DNA from: Clostridium sp. CAG:508
Lineage (GTDB): Bacteria > Bacillota > Clostridia > TANB77 > CAG-508
Length of the DNA stretch: 11,533 nucleotides
Assembly (NCBI GenBank): GCA_000435755.1
Contig: FR889108.1
Location: 30,314-41,846, forward strand
Reading direction: 5' to 3'
Shown here: one piece after another, positions 1-7,000 of the stretch
Numbering within the stretch: position 1 is the first letter of the stretch
Layout: every line of letters begins with the position of its first letter
Program-made: the position numbers and the translations under genes
Notes under the pieces: model-generated
Seen by the model: only the letters and a program-made list of their open reading frames with translations
What the model was told of the DNA's origin: nothing
Database searches by the model: none

Positions 1-578
1 CAGCAGGAAAAGCAATACCAAAAGGAGAAATTAGAATAGAAGATCCTAATGAAGATGGAGAGGGAGAGGTTTTGATAAAAACTCCTACTTTAATGATTGG
101 ATATTATGAGGATGAAAAGGCAACAAACGAAGTAATAGAAGTGATAGATGGAGAAAGATGGTTCCATTCAGGAGATATAGGATACCTAGATAAAGATGGA
201 TTTTTATATATAACAGGAAGAAGCAAAAATGTAATAGTTACTCAAAATGGTAAAAACATCTATCCAGAAGAAATTGAACTATTATTAGCGCAAGTACCAG
301 AAATTAAAGAATGTATGGTATACGGAAAACAAGATGAAAAAGATCCAAGTAACAAAGAATTAATTATTTCTGTAAAAGTTATACCAAATTTAGATAAAAT
401 TGGAGAAAATTTGACAGATGAAGAAATAAGAGAAATTATCTGGCCTAAAATCAAAGAAGTTAATAAAAAACTGACTTCATATAAGGCAATCAAGAACTTA
501 GAAATTAAGCATGATGAATTTGAAAAAACCACAACAATGAAGATTAAACGTTATGCAGAAATCAAAAAAAGCAAATAA
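1..578 (+). CDS. AMP-forming acyl-CoA synthetase/ligase, C-terminal part (5' end outside window)
   Basis: The reading frame is open from base 3, so the gene starts before the window; the TTG at 72 is an internal codon. The visible ~191 residues are the C-terminal part of an ANL-superfamily (AMP-binding) enzyme. These enzymes activate a carboxylic acid with ATP to an acyl-adenylate and pass it to CoA. Visible signatures are GEVLIKTPTLMIGYY; the A7-like FHSGDIGYLDKDG with its ribose-binding Asp; the hinge/A8 region GRSKNVIV...NIYPEEIE; and near the end TTTMKIKRY, where the first or second Lys is the expected A10 catalytic lysine. The long helical insert before that lysine resembles long-chain fatty-acid-CoA ligases (FadD-like). 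Chain-length specificity cannot be told without the N-terminal domain. No strong terminator hairpin follows; the next gene has its own promoter. Confidence 0.9.
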   Translation, partial: AGKAIPKGEIRIEDPNEDGEGEVLIKTPTLMIGYYEDEKATNEVIEVIDGERWFHSGDIGYLDKDGFLYITGRSKNVIVTQNGKNIYPEEIELLLAQVPEIKECMVYGKQDEKDPSNKELIISVKVIPNLDKIGENLTDEEIREIIWPKIKEVNKKLTSYKAIKNLEIKHDEFEKTTTMKIKRYAEIKKSK

Positions 579-579
579 A

Positions 580-647
580 ATTTTATTACAAAAAAATACA
601 AATTATTACAAAATAACCTTGACTTTGTAAGAATATTGTAATAAAAT
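580..647. repeat. Inverted repeat flanking and overlapping the promoter of the 761-1600 gene
   Basis: ATTTTATTACA (580-590) is perfectly inverted as TGTAATAAAAT (637-647), and a further direct copy of the TTATTACAAAA core sits at about 604-614. The right arm covers the -10 box at 642-647. This could be a regulator operator with spaced half-sites, or chance in very AT-rich DNA. As RNA, the arms could form a weak AT-only hairpin behind the ligase gene. Confidence 0.35.
619..647 (+). promoter_or_regulatory. Sigma-A-type promoter for the 761-1600 gene
   Basis: TTGACT (619-624), a 17-bp spacer and TAAAAT (642-647). The leader to the start codon is about 107 nt, longer than needed for a simple ribosome binding site. 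I could not identify a riboswitch class in it. Confidence 0.65.
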
Positions 648-760
648 CGTAACAGAAATGTAAAAATAAAAAGATGAAATCCTATTGTAGTTTTTTATGA
701 TTCAGTATATAATATTAACGCATAGGAAAAATAACGTAGGATAAAGGAGGGAAGTTTACG

Positions 761-1600
761 ATGTCTAGATCTGGCATAGTAAACGTGAGAATGGTTATCA
801 CGGAAGAAAAAATTTTATCAAACATGGATAAAGTGCAAAAATTAATAAATCCTAACAGCAAAAAGCAAATTATTCAATTAGAAGAGGATGCATTTTTCAA
901 GGATTTAATAGAATCTATAAAAACATATTTAATCGAATATCCTAAAAAGAAAAACTTTCCTAAAAGTGTATATAAAGCAGCTTATGAATTAGTTGAATAT
1001 GCAACAAATCAATTTGAAGAAAATACTAAAAAAATAGAAGAACTAATTCGTCAAAGAGAAAAGAATATTGCTTTAGCAGCTGAATTAAAAGAAGCGCTAG
1101 ATGCAGTTGAAAATAAAGAAGATGATTGGAAAGAAACAGTAAGAAATATTTCTAACGATTTCTCAGAGGATATAATTGATACATTAAATTTAATAGGAAG
1201 AACTAAATCAGCAAAATCACAAAATTATCAAGATGCTGTGAAACTAATAAATGCAAGAATAGTTAATTTAGAATCAAACTTACATATCGAAATAGATATG
1301 GAAAGAATTGAAGACAGATCAAAAGCATTAAGCTATATTGGAATTGAAATAGCAGATGCATTAAAATTAATTCCAGCACCACAAGAAGATAATGAAGTAG
1401 AAGCTGTGTTAGACCAAATAGAAGAGGTAACTCCAGAGGATAAAACATACTTTGAACAAACTAGAGTAGAAGTAAAACCATCTTTATGGCAAAGAATTAA
1501 AAATAGCAAAATTGTTAGAGCAATTAGCTATGCTATGAAGATTAAAGTTGTACTTCAAGTTCCAGCACTTCCAGAAGGAAGAGGAGAACAAAAAAATTAA
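761..1600 (+). CDS. Hypothetical helical/coiled-coil protein, unrecognised
   Basis: I do not recognise this 279-residue protein. The start is supported by AAGGAGG at 744-750, ten bases before the ATG. It is highly charged and looks almost all helical. A Lys/Glu-rich coiled-coil-like stretch spans about residues 82-118. A second helical block at about 136-205 contains SALSYIGIEIADALKL-like hydrophobic spacing (here KALSYIGIEIADALKL). An acidic linker follows (about 208-228), then a basic C-terminus around SLWQRIKNSKIVRAISYAMK (241-260) that could be an amphipathic membrane- or nucleic-acid-contacting helix. There is no signal peptide, clear membrane segment or catalytic motif. It is monocistronic, with its own promoter upstream and a strong terminator 14 bases after the stop. 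A structural, scaffold or regulatory role is possible but unproven. Confidence 0.8.
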   Translation: MSRSGIVNVRMVITEEKILSNMDKVQKLINPNSKKQIIQLEEDAFFKDLIESIKTYLIEYPKKKNFPKSVYKAAYELVEYATNQFEENTKKIEELIRQREKNIALAAELKEALDAVENKEDDWKETVRNISNDFSEDIIDTLNLIGRTKSAKSQNYQDAVKLINARIVNLESNLHIEIDMERIEDRSKALSYIGIEIADALKLIPAPQEDNEVEAVLDQIEEVTPEDKTYFEQTRVEVKPSLWQRIKNSKIVRAISYAMKIKVVLQVPALPEGRGEQKN

Positions 1601-1613
1601 AGAAGGTATGATA

Positions 1614-1656
1614 TAAAAGTGGTTGGAGTAAAATCTAACCACTTTTAAAATTTTTT
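1614..1656 (+). terminator. Rho-independent terminator after the 761-1600 gene
   Basis: A 14-bp stem (1614-1627 with 1634-1647, one G-T wobble) carries AAAGTGGTT against AACCACTTT. The loop is GTAAAA and a T6 tract lies at 1651-1656. Confidence 0.85.
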
Positions 1657-1677
1657 AAAAAATAATTACTTAAGTAC

Positions 1678-1706
1678 TTGACAATTTTAGCAAAATGTCA
1701 TATACT
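1678..1706 (+). promoter_or_regulatory. Near-consensus promoter for tRNA-Met
   Basis: TTGACA (1678-1683), exactly 17 bp, then TATACT (1701-1706). The tRNA begins 18 bp after the -10 box, as expected for a short 5' leader. Confidence 0.85.
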
Positions 1707-1724
1707 TAAAACTGCATTACAAAT

Positions 1725-1801
1725 GCGCCATTAGCTCAGTTGGTCAGAGCAACCGGCTCATAACCGGTGGGTCCTAGGTTCGAATCCTAGATGGCGCACC
1801 A
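1725..1801 (+). tRNA. tRNA with CAU anticodon, most likely elongator tRNA-Met
   Basis: The acceptor stem GCGCCAT (1725-1731) pairs with ATGGCGC (1791-1797), followed by discriminator A and an encoded CCA. The D arm is GCTC...GAGC. The anticodon stem ACCGG/CCGGT carries the loop CTCATAA, giving anticodon CAU. The T loop is TTCGAAT. A paired G1-C72 and the lack of three stacked G-C pairs at the base of the anticodon loop argue against initiator tRNA. A CAU tRNA can also be tRNA-Ile2, read as AUA after lysidine modification of C34; the CTCATAA loop fits both, so Met is preferred but not proven. No terminator separates it from the next promoter. Confidence 0.93.
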
Positions 1802-1809
1802 AAAAACTA

Positions 1810-1838
1810 TTGACAATATTAGAATGTCAAAGTATATA
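1810..1838 (+). promoter_or_regulatory. Promoter for the intron-containing tRNA-Tyr
   Basis: TTGACA (1810-1815), a 17-bp spacer and TATATA (1833-1838; an overlapping TATAAA lies at 1835-1840). It sits 18 bp before the tRNA, the same geometry as the tRNA-Met promoter. Confidence 0.75.
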
Positions 1839-1856
1839 AACAACTAAATAATATAT

Positions 1857-2168
1857 GGGCAGATGGCCGAGTGGCTAAAGGCGGCAGACTGTAGGCTTTG
1901 ATTAAAATCAAAAAATCAGAAATTGCAGCTCATACAAGTGATTGTATGATGAAAACCGGGCTAATTCGGGGAAGTCTTAACAGTATAAGCTGATGATAAT
2001 CCCGAGCTAGAAAGAAATTTCGAGTGTAGAGACTTTATACCTGGTATCTTAATATATAAGATAAAGAGAAAGTCCAGACTACAAACATGAAAATGGTAGT
2101 GAAAACTATAGTAGTAAGAAATCTGTTCTCGTACGAGTACGATGGTTCGAATCCATCTCTGCCCACCA
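1857..2168 (+). tRNA. tRNA-Tyr (GUA), split by a group I intron in the anticodon loop
   Basis: Exon 1 is 1857-1892 and exon 2 is 2119-2168. Joined, they give an 86-nt class II tRNA. The acceptor stem is GGGCAGA/TCTGCCC with discriminator A and an encoded CCA. The anticodon stem is GCAGA/TCTGT with loop CTGTAAA (anticodon GUA). The variable arm CTCG-TA-CGAG is long, and the T arm is GATGG/CCATC with TTCGAAT. A long variable arm plus GUA is the bacterial tRNA-Tyr identity. The split falls between anticodon positions 35 and 36, so the unspliced transcript cannot work as a tRNA. Both exons are intact, which argues against a pseudogene. The gene has its own promoter and terminator. Confidence 0.93.
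1893..2118 (+). ncRNA. Group I self-splicing intron (226 nt, no ORF) in tRNA-Tyr
   Basis: The boundaries obey group I rules: exon 1 ends in U (1892) and the intron ends in G (2118). P1: exon CTGT (1889-1892) pairs with GCAG (1925-1928), giving the U-G splice-site pair. A small hairpin TTTGAT/ATCAAA lies at 1897-1912. P2: TCATACAA/TTGTATGA with a GTGA GNRA loop (1930-1949). P3: CCGGG (1956-1960) with CCTGG (2040-2044). P4: TCGGG (1966-1970) with CCCGA (2001-2005). P5: GTC (1974-1976) with GAT (1995-1997). P7: GACT (2031-2034) with AGTC (2071-2074), in the R-like GTGTAGAGACT and S-like AAAGTCC contexts. P8: TATCTTA/TAAGATA (2045-2063). P9: ACTAC (2078-2082) with GTAGT (2096-2100), topped by CAT-GAAA-ATG. 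The helices were paired by eye, not with a covariance model. No homing endonuclease is encoded, so mobility would need outside help. Confidence 0.9.
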
Positions 2169-2181
2169 AAAACAAATAAAT

Positions 2182-2212
2182 AAAGAGGATATTTTTTAAA
2201 TGTCCTCTTTTT
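2182..2212. terminator. Bidirectional terminator between tRNA-Tyr and the convergent glycosyltransferase
   Basis: AAAGAGGA (2182-2189) pairs with TCCTCTTT (2203-2210), with two more pairs inside. T tracts follow on the plus strand, and a T-rich stretch follows on the minus strand (reading into 2181-2165). One arm lies inside the last codons of the minus-strand gene, whose stop codon is in the loop. Confidence 0.75.
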
Positions 2213-2915
2213 CTTGCATCTTAATCAGTTCATCTGCCTGTTCTTGAGTTAAATATTCATTTTCAACCATTGTAGAAATAACCTTTTTTTGTCTACTTAA
2301 AGTTAAATTTATATTAGCAGTGGGCGCATAAACACTTGGTGCATTTGGAATTCCAGCCATCATAGTTGCTTCGTATAATGTCATGTCTTTAGAAGGTTTT
2401 TTTAGGTAACCTTGACAAGCTTCTTCAATACCATAATATCCATCACCAAAATAAATAGTATTAACGTAAAACTCTAGAATTTCATCTTTTTGATAATTTT
2501 TTTCTAAATCATAAGCCATAAATATTTCTGCAATTTTTCTGTACATTGAATTAGTATCTGTACCGATGAAATATAGATTTTTAGCAACCTGTTGAGTAAT
2601 TGTACTACCACCTTCCATAAAATCTTTACTACGTATATTTGAAACAGTAGCTCTTATAATAGCAATTACATCAATAGGTCCATGTTTGTAATAACGATGA
2701 TCCTCAACAGAAATAACTGCATTTTTATAATCAGATGGAAGACTACTTAATTCAACATAGCTATCATCCTTTTTTATTTTTTCAATTTTATCAGCTAAGC
2801 TAATTGAGTTTAAAGCATTTTTGTAAACTTGGTGACCTTGATAAACAATAAAACCACCAGCAATGAGTGCGACAATTAGTATAAAAAGTAAAGTCCTTTT
2901 AATAAATTTAATCAT
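2196..2915 (-). CDS. Monofunctional peptidoglycan glycosyltransferase (GT51)
   Basis: This 239-residue membrane-anchored enzyme polymerises lipid II into glycan strands outside the membrane. A basic N-terminus leads into one membrane segment (about residues 8-25). All GT51 motifs follow. Motif 1 is EDHRYYKHGP (71-80) with the catalytic Glu71. Motif 2 is GGSTITQQVAKNL (102-114). Motif 3 is RKIAE (126-130), where Glu130 is the likely second acidic residue. Motif 4 is in EFYVNTIYFGDGYYGIEEA (148-166). Motif 5 is around EATMMAGIPNAPSVYAP (182-198). There is no transpeptidase domain and the length matches monofunctional transglycosylases (MtgA/SgtB type), so this is not a truncated class A PBP. 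The RBS is AGGAG (2925-2929), nine bases before the ATG. The gene is monocistronic, convergent with the tRNA pair and divergent from the transporter. Confidence 0.93.
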   Translation of the reverse strand: MIKFIKRTLLFILIVALIAGGFIVYQGHQVYKNALNSISLADKIEKIKKDDSYVELSSLPSDYKNAVISVEDHRYYKHGPIDVIAIIRATVSNIRSKDFMEGGSTITQQVAKNLYFIGTDTNSMYRKIAEIFMAYDLEKNYQKDEILEFYVNTIYFGDGYYGIEEACQGYLKKPSKDMTLYEATMMAGIPNAPSVYAPTANINLTLSRQKKVISTMVENEYLTQEQADELIKMQEKEDI

Positions 2916-2943
2916 AAATAAAAACTCCTATATTTAAATTACA

Positions 2944-2971
2944 ATTATATTATAAACCTAATATCAGTAAA
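2944..2971 (-). promoter_or_regulatory. Probable promoter for the glycosyltransferase gene
   Basis: On the minus strand, TTTACT (2971-2966), a 16-bp spacer and TATAAT (2949-2944). The -35 is weak and the spacer short, and the region is very AT-rich, so other registers are possible. Confidence 0.4.
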
Positions 2972-3009
2972 AAGCTATTAAAATTTTCTTAAATTTATAT
3001 GAAGATTTA

Positions 3010-3039
3010 TTGACAATTTAGTATAATTATCGATATAAT
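3010..3039 (+). promoter_or_regulatory. Consensus promoter for the MFS transporter
   Basis: TTGACA (3010-3015) and TATAAT (3034-3039), both perfect hexamers, with an 18-bp spacer. Transcription should begin near 3046. This excludes the in-frame ATG at 3044 as the start when this promoter is used. Confidence 0.8.
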
Positions 3040-3082
3040 TTTAATGGTGATTAATTTGGAAGGAACAAAAGAAGAACAAAAC

Positions 3083-4321
3083 ATGAAAGTATATCCCATT
3101 TATAAAATGTTATCATGGGATTTGCTATTTTATTATTCAATAAACTTTATATTTCTAACCCAAATAAAAGGGTTTAGTGCTTCTGCTGTTTTACTTTCAG
3201 AAGCATTTTACCCTATATTCAAAGTGGCAACACAATTACCCCTAACAGTATTAGTAGAAAAAATAGGAAAAAGGAACAGTTTGATTTTGGCTAATAGTAT
3301 AAATGTACTATCAGTTTTAAGCTATATTATTGCAACTAATTTAGCATTTGTATTTATAGGACAATTCTTTTCAGCAGTAGCATTTAATATAAAAGGCATT
3401 GTAGAGACTAACCTTTTATATGACAGCCTACCAAAAGACGGAAAAAGAGGGCAAAGATTTTCAAAGATAGATGGAAAAGGACTAGCATGGTATTATTATG
3501 CAGATGCAATAACATCTATTGCTTCAGGTTTTTTATATGTAATAAATGGATATTTTCCACTGATATTATGCTTAATTTGTTGTTTGATTTCAACAATGTT
3601 AGCATTTAAATTTAATGATGTAAAAGAATCAGAACAAGAATCAGTGAATATAAGACAATATTTAAAAGATATAAAACGTTCTTTAAAATATATGTTACAG
3701 TCAAGCAGACTAAAGTATCTATTTGCATTTGGGGCAACATTTGCTGCTTTATTAGGAGTATTAATAAGCTTAAGAAGTGGAACTTTTGAGCAAATAGGAG
3801 TGCCAGAACAATACTTTGGAGTTGTGTTTGCTGCACTTGGAATAATGTCAGGAATTACAGCAAAAAACCAACATAGAATTCATAACAGATTTACAAATAA
3901 AACATTGGCAGTAATATCTATTCCAACAACGGTTTCGTGTATTCTAGTAGGATTTTGTGTGCTAGGTAACTTTAGCTTTAAAGCAACACTAGTAATACTT
4001 ATAGCGCTATTCTTAATACAATTTATAGCTAAAGGAGCTTTTTACACTCTAATAAAAAGATATTTAAATAACTTTACTAATTCAGCAATGAGAAATAAAA
4101 TTACATCTGCATACAATTTAGTAGAGAGCATAGCGAGAGCAGGAGTTGCACTAATAGCATCATGGCTATTAAAAATAACTACAGCCTCTAATGCAATGTT
4201 AGTAATAGGATGTATACTTACAATAGTTATAGTTTTGTTATTAGATAGAATGAGAAATAAAGTTGGACTGAGACCAGAAGAATATTCTAAAAAAGAAATA
4301 GAATTTTTAGATGTGCACTAA
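3083..4321 (+). CDS. Major facilitator superfamily (MFS) transporter
   Basis: A 412-residue polytopic inner-membrane protein of usual MFS length, with about 12 hydrophobic segments. The first runs at about 12-28, and a charged central loop at about 178-212 separates the two six-helix halves. VLVEKIGKRNSL (57-68), after the second segment, looks like the MFS motif A loop. The substrate cannot be predicted: I see no drug-efflux or sugar-specific motif, and no neighbour suggests one. I prefer the ATG at 3083 over 3044. The promoter puts the transcript start near 3046, and MKVYPIYKMLSWDLLFYY is a natural MFS beginning. The upstream GGAAGGA (3058-3064) is rather far from 3083 and the nearer AAGAAG (3069-3074) is weak, so a TTG start at 3056 remains possible. 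The gene is followed by a new promoter, not a terminator. Confidence 0.88.
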   Translation: MKVYPIYKMLSWDLLFYYSINFIFLTQIKGFSASAVLLSEAFYPIFKVATQLPLTVLVEKIGKRNSLILANSINVLSVLSYIIATNLAFVFIGQFFSAVAFNIKGIVETNLLYDSLPKDGKRGQRFSKIDGKGLAWYYYADAITSIASGFLYVINGYFPLILCLICCLISTMLAFKFNDVKESEQESVNIRQYLKDIKRSLKYMLQSSRLKYLFAFGATFAALLGVLISLRSGTFEQIGVPEQYFGVVFAALGIMSGITAKNQHRIHNRFTNKTLAVISIPTTVSCILVGFCVLGNFSFKATLVILIALFLIQFIAKGAFYTLIKRYLNNFTNSAMRNKITSAYNLVESIARAGVALIASWLLKITTASNAMLVIGCILTIVIVLLLDRMRNKVGLRPEEYSKKEIEFLDVH

Positions 4322-4327
4322 AATTTA

Positions 4328-4356
4328 TTGACAAAAATTAAAAGTTAATAGATAAT
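4328..4356 (+). promoter_or_regulatory. Promoter for the glgP-pyk unit
   Basis: TTGACA (4328-4333), a 17-bp spacer and GATAAT (4351-4356). The predicted transcript start near 4363 rules out the in-frame GTG at 4362 and leaves a short leader with a perfect RBS. Confidence 0.75.
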
Positions 4357-4385
4357 AACAGGTGAAAGATACCAAGGAGGAAGAT

Positions 4386-6956
4386 ATGTATATATTTAAT
4401 AGAATTACAGTAAATCCACAATTACCAAAAAGGATAGAAAAATTATCAGAGATTGGATACAATCTTTGGTGGTCATGGAATACAGAGTTTTTAAAATTAT
4501 TTAAAGAAATGGATATAGATTTATGGGAGAGTGTAAATAAAAATCCTATAAAATTTCTAAAATTAGTAACACAAGAGAAGTTAGAAGAAGCTGCACAAAA
4601 TCCAGAATTCTTAAAAAAATATGATAGAGTTGTAGAAAATTTTGAAGATTATATGAAAAGCAAGAGTAATTGGTTTGATAAAAAATATCCAGATAATAAA
4701 AATGACTTAATTGCATATTTTTCAGCAGAATATGGACTAGATCAAACATTACCAATTTACTCAGGTGGACTTGGAGTACTTTCGGGAGATCATCTAAAAT
4801 CAGCCAGTGATTTAGGCATACCATTGGTTGCAATAGGTCTATTATATAAAAATGGATATTTTAATCAAAAAATAAACGGAAGTGGAGCTCAAGAAACTGA
4901 ATATAAAGATATAGATATAGAGAATTTGCCATTGGAAAGTGTAAAAGATTCAGAAGGCAAAGATATATTAGTGGCTCTTCACTTTCCAAAGAAAAAGATA
5001 TATTTAAAAGCTTGGAAAGTAAATGTTGGAAGAATTGAACTATATTTACTTGATTCTGACATTGATGCAAATATTCCAGAATATAGAGAAATTACCAAAA
5101 CTTTATATGGTGGAGACCGAGAAATGAGAATTCAACAAGAAATTATACTTGGTCAAGCTGGTGTAGCAATGCTAAAAGCATTAGGATATAAGCCAACCAT
5201 ATATCACATGAATGAAGGTCATTCTTCTTTCTTAATATTAGAACTAATATATAACTTAATGAAAGAAAAACAAATATCTTTCCCAATAGCAAGAGATATC
5301 ATATCTGCAAAAACAGTATTTACAACACATACACCAGTTCCAGCAGGAAATGATATATTTGAATTAAGCTTAGTAGAAAAATACTTTGAAGGATATTGGG
5401 ATAAGCTAGGAATTACAAAACAAGAATTTTTCCAAATGGGAATGAAGCCAAATGCCAAAATAGATACAACAGGCTTTAATATGGGAATATTAGCATTAAA
5501 AGTTGCAGGAAAGAAAAATGGAGTAAGTGAACTACATGGTGCAGTTTCAAGAGAACTATTTGGAGAAGTGTGGCCAGAAATTGCTGCAAATGAATCTCCT
5601 ATCACATATGTAACAAATGGAATTCACACTTGCTCATGGCTTTCACCATATTTAAAAGAATTATATAATAAATATTTAATTCCATATTGGCAAGACAAAA
5701 TCTATGATAATGAGGTGTGGAAAAAAATAGCTGATATTCCAAATGAGGAGCTTTGGAAAGCACACCAAGAGCGCAAAGTAAAAATGTTAGCAGTTGTTAA
5801 AGAAAATACAATAAATAGACTAAGAAGATGTGGATATAATTATGATGAAATAATGAAAATAGTAGATGGCTTAGACCCTAATGCTTTAACAATAGGATTT
5901 GCTAGAAGATTTGCAACATATAAAAGAGCTACATTGATATTTAAAGACTTAGAGAGAATAACACAAATATTAAATAATAAAAATCAAAAGGTACAAATTA
6001 TATTTGCAGGAAAAGCACATCCAGCAGATAAAGAAGGCCAAGATTTAATAAAATATATACATGAAATTTCAATGAAACCACAGTTTAAAGGAAAAGTATT
6101 TTTATTAGAAAACTATAACTTAGAAATGTCTAAATACTTAGTTAGTGGAGTAGATATTTGGTTAAATACACCTAGAAGACCAATGGAAGCATCAGGTACT
6201 AGTGGACAAAAAGCAGCTGTTAATGGTGCAATTAACTTTAGTGTTTTAGATGGTTGGTGGGCAGAAGGATATAATTCTAAAAATGGTTGGAAAGTTGGAG
6301 AATCATTAGAATATTCTGACTATGAAACACAAGATAGAGCAGATAGCCAAAGCATATATGACACATTAGAAAATAAGATAATTCCAATGTACTATGAAAA
6401 AGATGAAAATGGAATTTCAGAAAAATGGATGCAGACCATGAAGGAATCTATAATGTCAAATGGTGGAAAGTATAGCACTGCTAGAATGTTAACAGACTAT
6501 GTTCAAAAACTATATATTCCATTATGCAACTTATATAACAATTACTATACTGATTTAGGAAAAGTAGGGGAGTTTGACAACTGGAAAGAAAGCATGAAAA
6601 ATGCATGGGATGATATTGAAATAACTCAAGAAAATAATTTAGATAATATTACTTTAGACGCAGGAAACAACATTGAAGTAAAATGTAAAGTTAAGTTATC
6701 AAACATTAATAAAGAAAATATCGAAGCACAAGTATATTATGGAAGAATAAGTGAAAATGGAACAGTAGATGATATTACTATAATTCCAATGGAACTAGAA
6801 GACAGTGATGAAGAAACTAGAACATATACTTACAAAGCAAAAGTAAATCTAGTAAATGGTGGAAACTATGGATATACTTTTAGAGTAATGCCAAAACATG
6901 AAATGATATTAGATTCAGCTAACTTAAATTTAATAAAATGGATTACAAAAGAATAA
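4386..6956 (+). CDS. glgP: Alpha-glucan (glycogen/maltodextrin) phosphorylase, GT35
   Basis: A cytosolic, pyridoxal-phosphate enzyme that removes glucose from alpha-1,4-glucan as glucose-1-phosphate. The 856 residues fit the subfamily carrying an N-terminal DUF3417 domain (about 10-100, with the NLWWSWN signature). Conserved blocks follow: YFSAEYGL (111-118), PIYSGGLGVLSGDHLKSASD (123-142), HMNEGHSSFL (about 275-285), THTPVPAGND (about 314-324), TNGIHTCSW (about 410-418), and FARRFATYKRA (about 505-516). In EASGTSGQKAAVNGA, Lys609 is the expected PLP lysine. A C-terminal beta-rich region (about 750-850) is typical of this subfamily. The start is the ATG at 4386: AAGGAGG at 4374-4380 lies five bases upstream, whereas a GTG at 4362 would sit at the predicted transcript start. 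It is followed after 44 nt by pyruvate kinase, which suggests a joint route from stored glucan to pyruvate. Confidence 0.95.
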   Translation: MYIFNRITVNPQLPKRIEKLSEIGYNLWWSWNTEFLKLFKEMDIDLWESVNKNPIKFLKLVTQEKLEEAAQNPEFLKKYDRVVENFEDYMKSKSNWFDKKYPDNKNDLIAYFSAEYGLDQTLPIYSGGLGVLSGDHLKSASDLGIPLVAIGLLYKNGYFNQKINGSGAQETEYKDIDIENLPLESVKDSEGKDILVALHFPKKKIYLKAWKVNVGRIELYLLDSDIDANIPEYREITKTLYGGDREMRIQQEIILGQAGVAMLKALGYKPTIYHMNEGHSSFLILELIYNLMKEKQISFPIARDIISAKTVFTTHTPVPAGNDIFELSLVEKYFEGYWDKLGITKQEFFQMGMKPNAKIDTTGFNMGILALKVAGKKNGVSELHGAVSRELFGEVWPEIAANESPITYVTNGIHTCSWLSPYLKELYNKYLIPYWQDKIYDNEVWKKIADIPNEELWKAHQERKVKMLAVVKENTINRLRRCGYNYDEIMKIVDGLDPNALTIGFARRFATYKRATLIFKDLERITQILNNKNQKVQIIFAGKAHPADKEGQDLIKYIHEISMKPQFKGKVFLLENYNLEMSKYLVSGVDIWLNTPRRPMEASGTSGQKAAVNGAINFSVLDGWWAEGYNSKNGWKVGESLEYSDYETQDRADSQSIYDTLENKIIPMYYEKDENGISEKWMQTMKESIMSNGGKYSTARMLTDYVQKLYIPLCNLYNNYYTDLGKVGEFDNWKESMKNAWDDIEITQENNLDNITLDAGNNIEVKCKVKLSNINKENIEAQVYYGRISENGTVDDITIIPMELEDSDEETRTYTYKAKVNLVNGGNYGYTFRVMPKHEMILDSANLNLIKWITKE

Positions 6957-6979
6957 GGGGCGTAACATAAACGCCCTTT
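6955..6979 (+). other. Hairpin between glgP and pyk (attenuator or processing site)
   Basis: A nine-pair stem, 6955-6963 with 6971-6979 (core GGGCGT/ACGCCC), with loop AACATAA. It starts at the last base pair of the glgP stop codon. Only three T's follow, so it is a weak terminator at best. It could reduce read-through into pyk or protect the 3' end of glgP mRNA. Confidence 0.6.
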
Positions 6980-7000
6980 ATGTATAGGAAGGAGCTTAAA

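Noticed and set aside
72..74. TTG as the start of the first gene
   Set aside because: The frame is open to the window edge with family-typical sequence upstream, and no RBS precedes the TTG.
260..532. Minus-strand ORF opposite the acyl-CoA ligase
   Set aside because: It lies wholly inside a convincing coding frame with conserved motifs, and it has no RBS. The same applies to other opposite-strand frames at 1263-1448, 3612-3836, 4546-4833, 4861-5070, 5219-5605, 7321-7641, 8361-8897 and 8913-9242, and to the plus-strand frame at 11301-11483.
1857..2168. tRNA-Tyr as a pseudogene broken by random sequence
   Set aside because: Both exons are intact and complementary, the join restores a seven-base anticodon loop, and the insert has the group I core.
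6955..6979. Strong terminator between glgP and pyk
   Set aside because: The stem is good but only three T's follow, so I list it as a hairpin of uncertain role.
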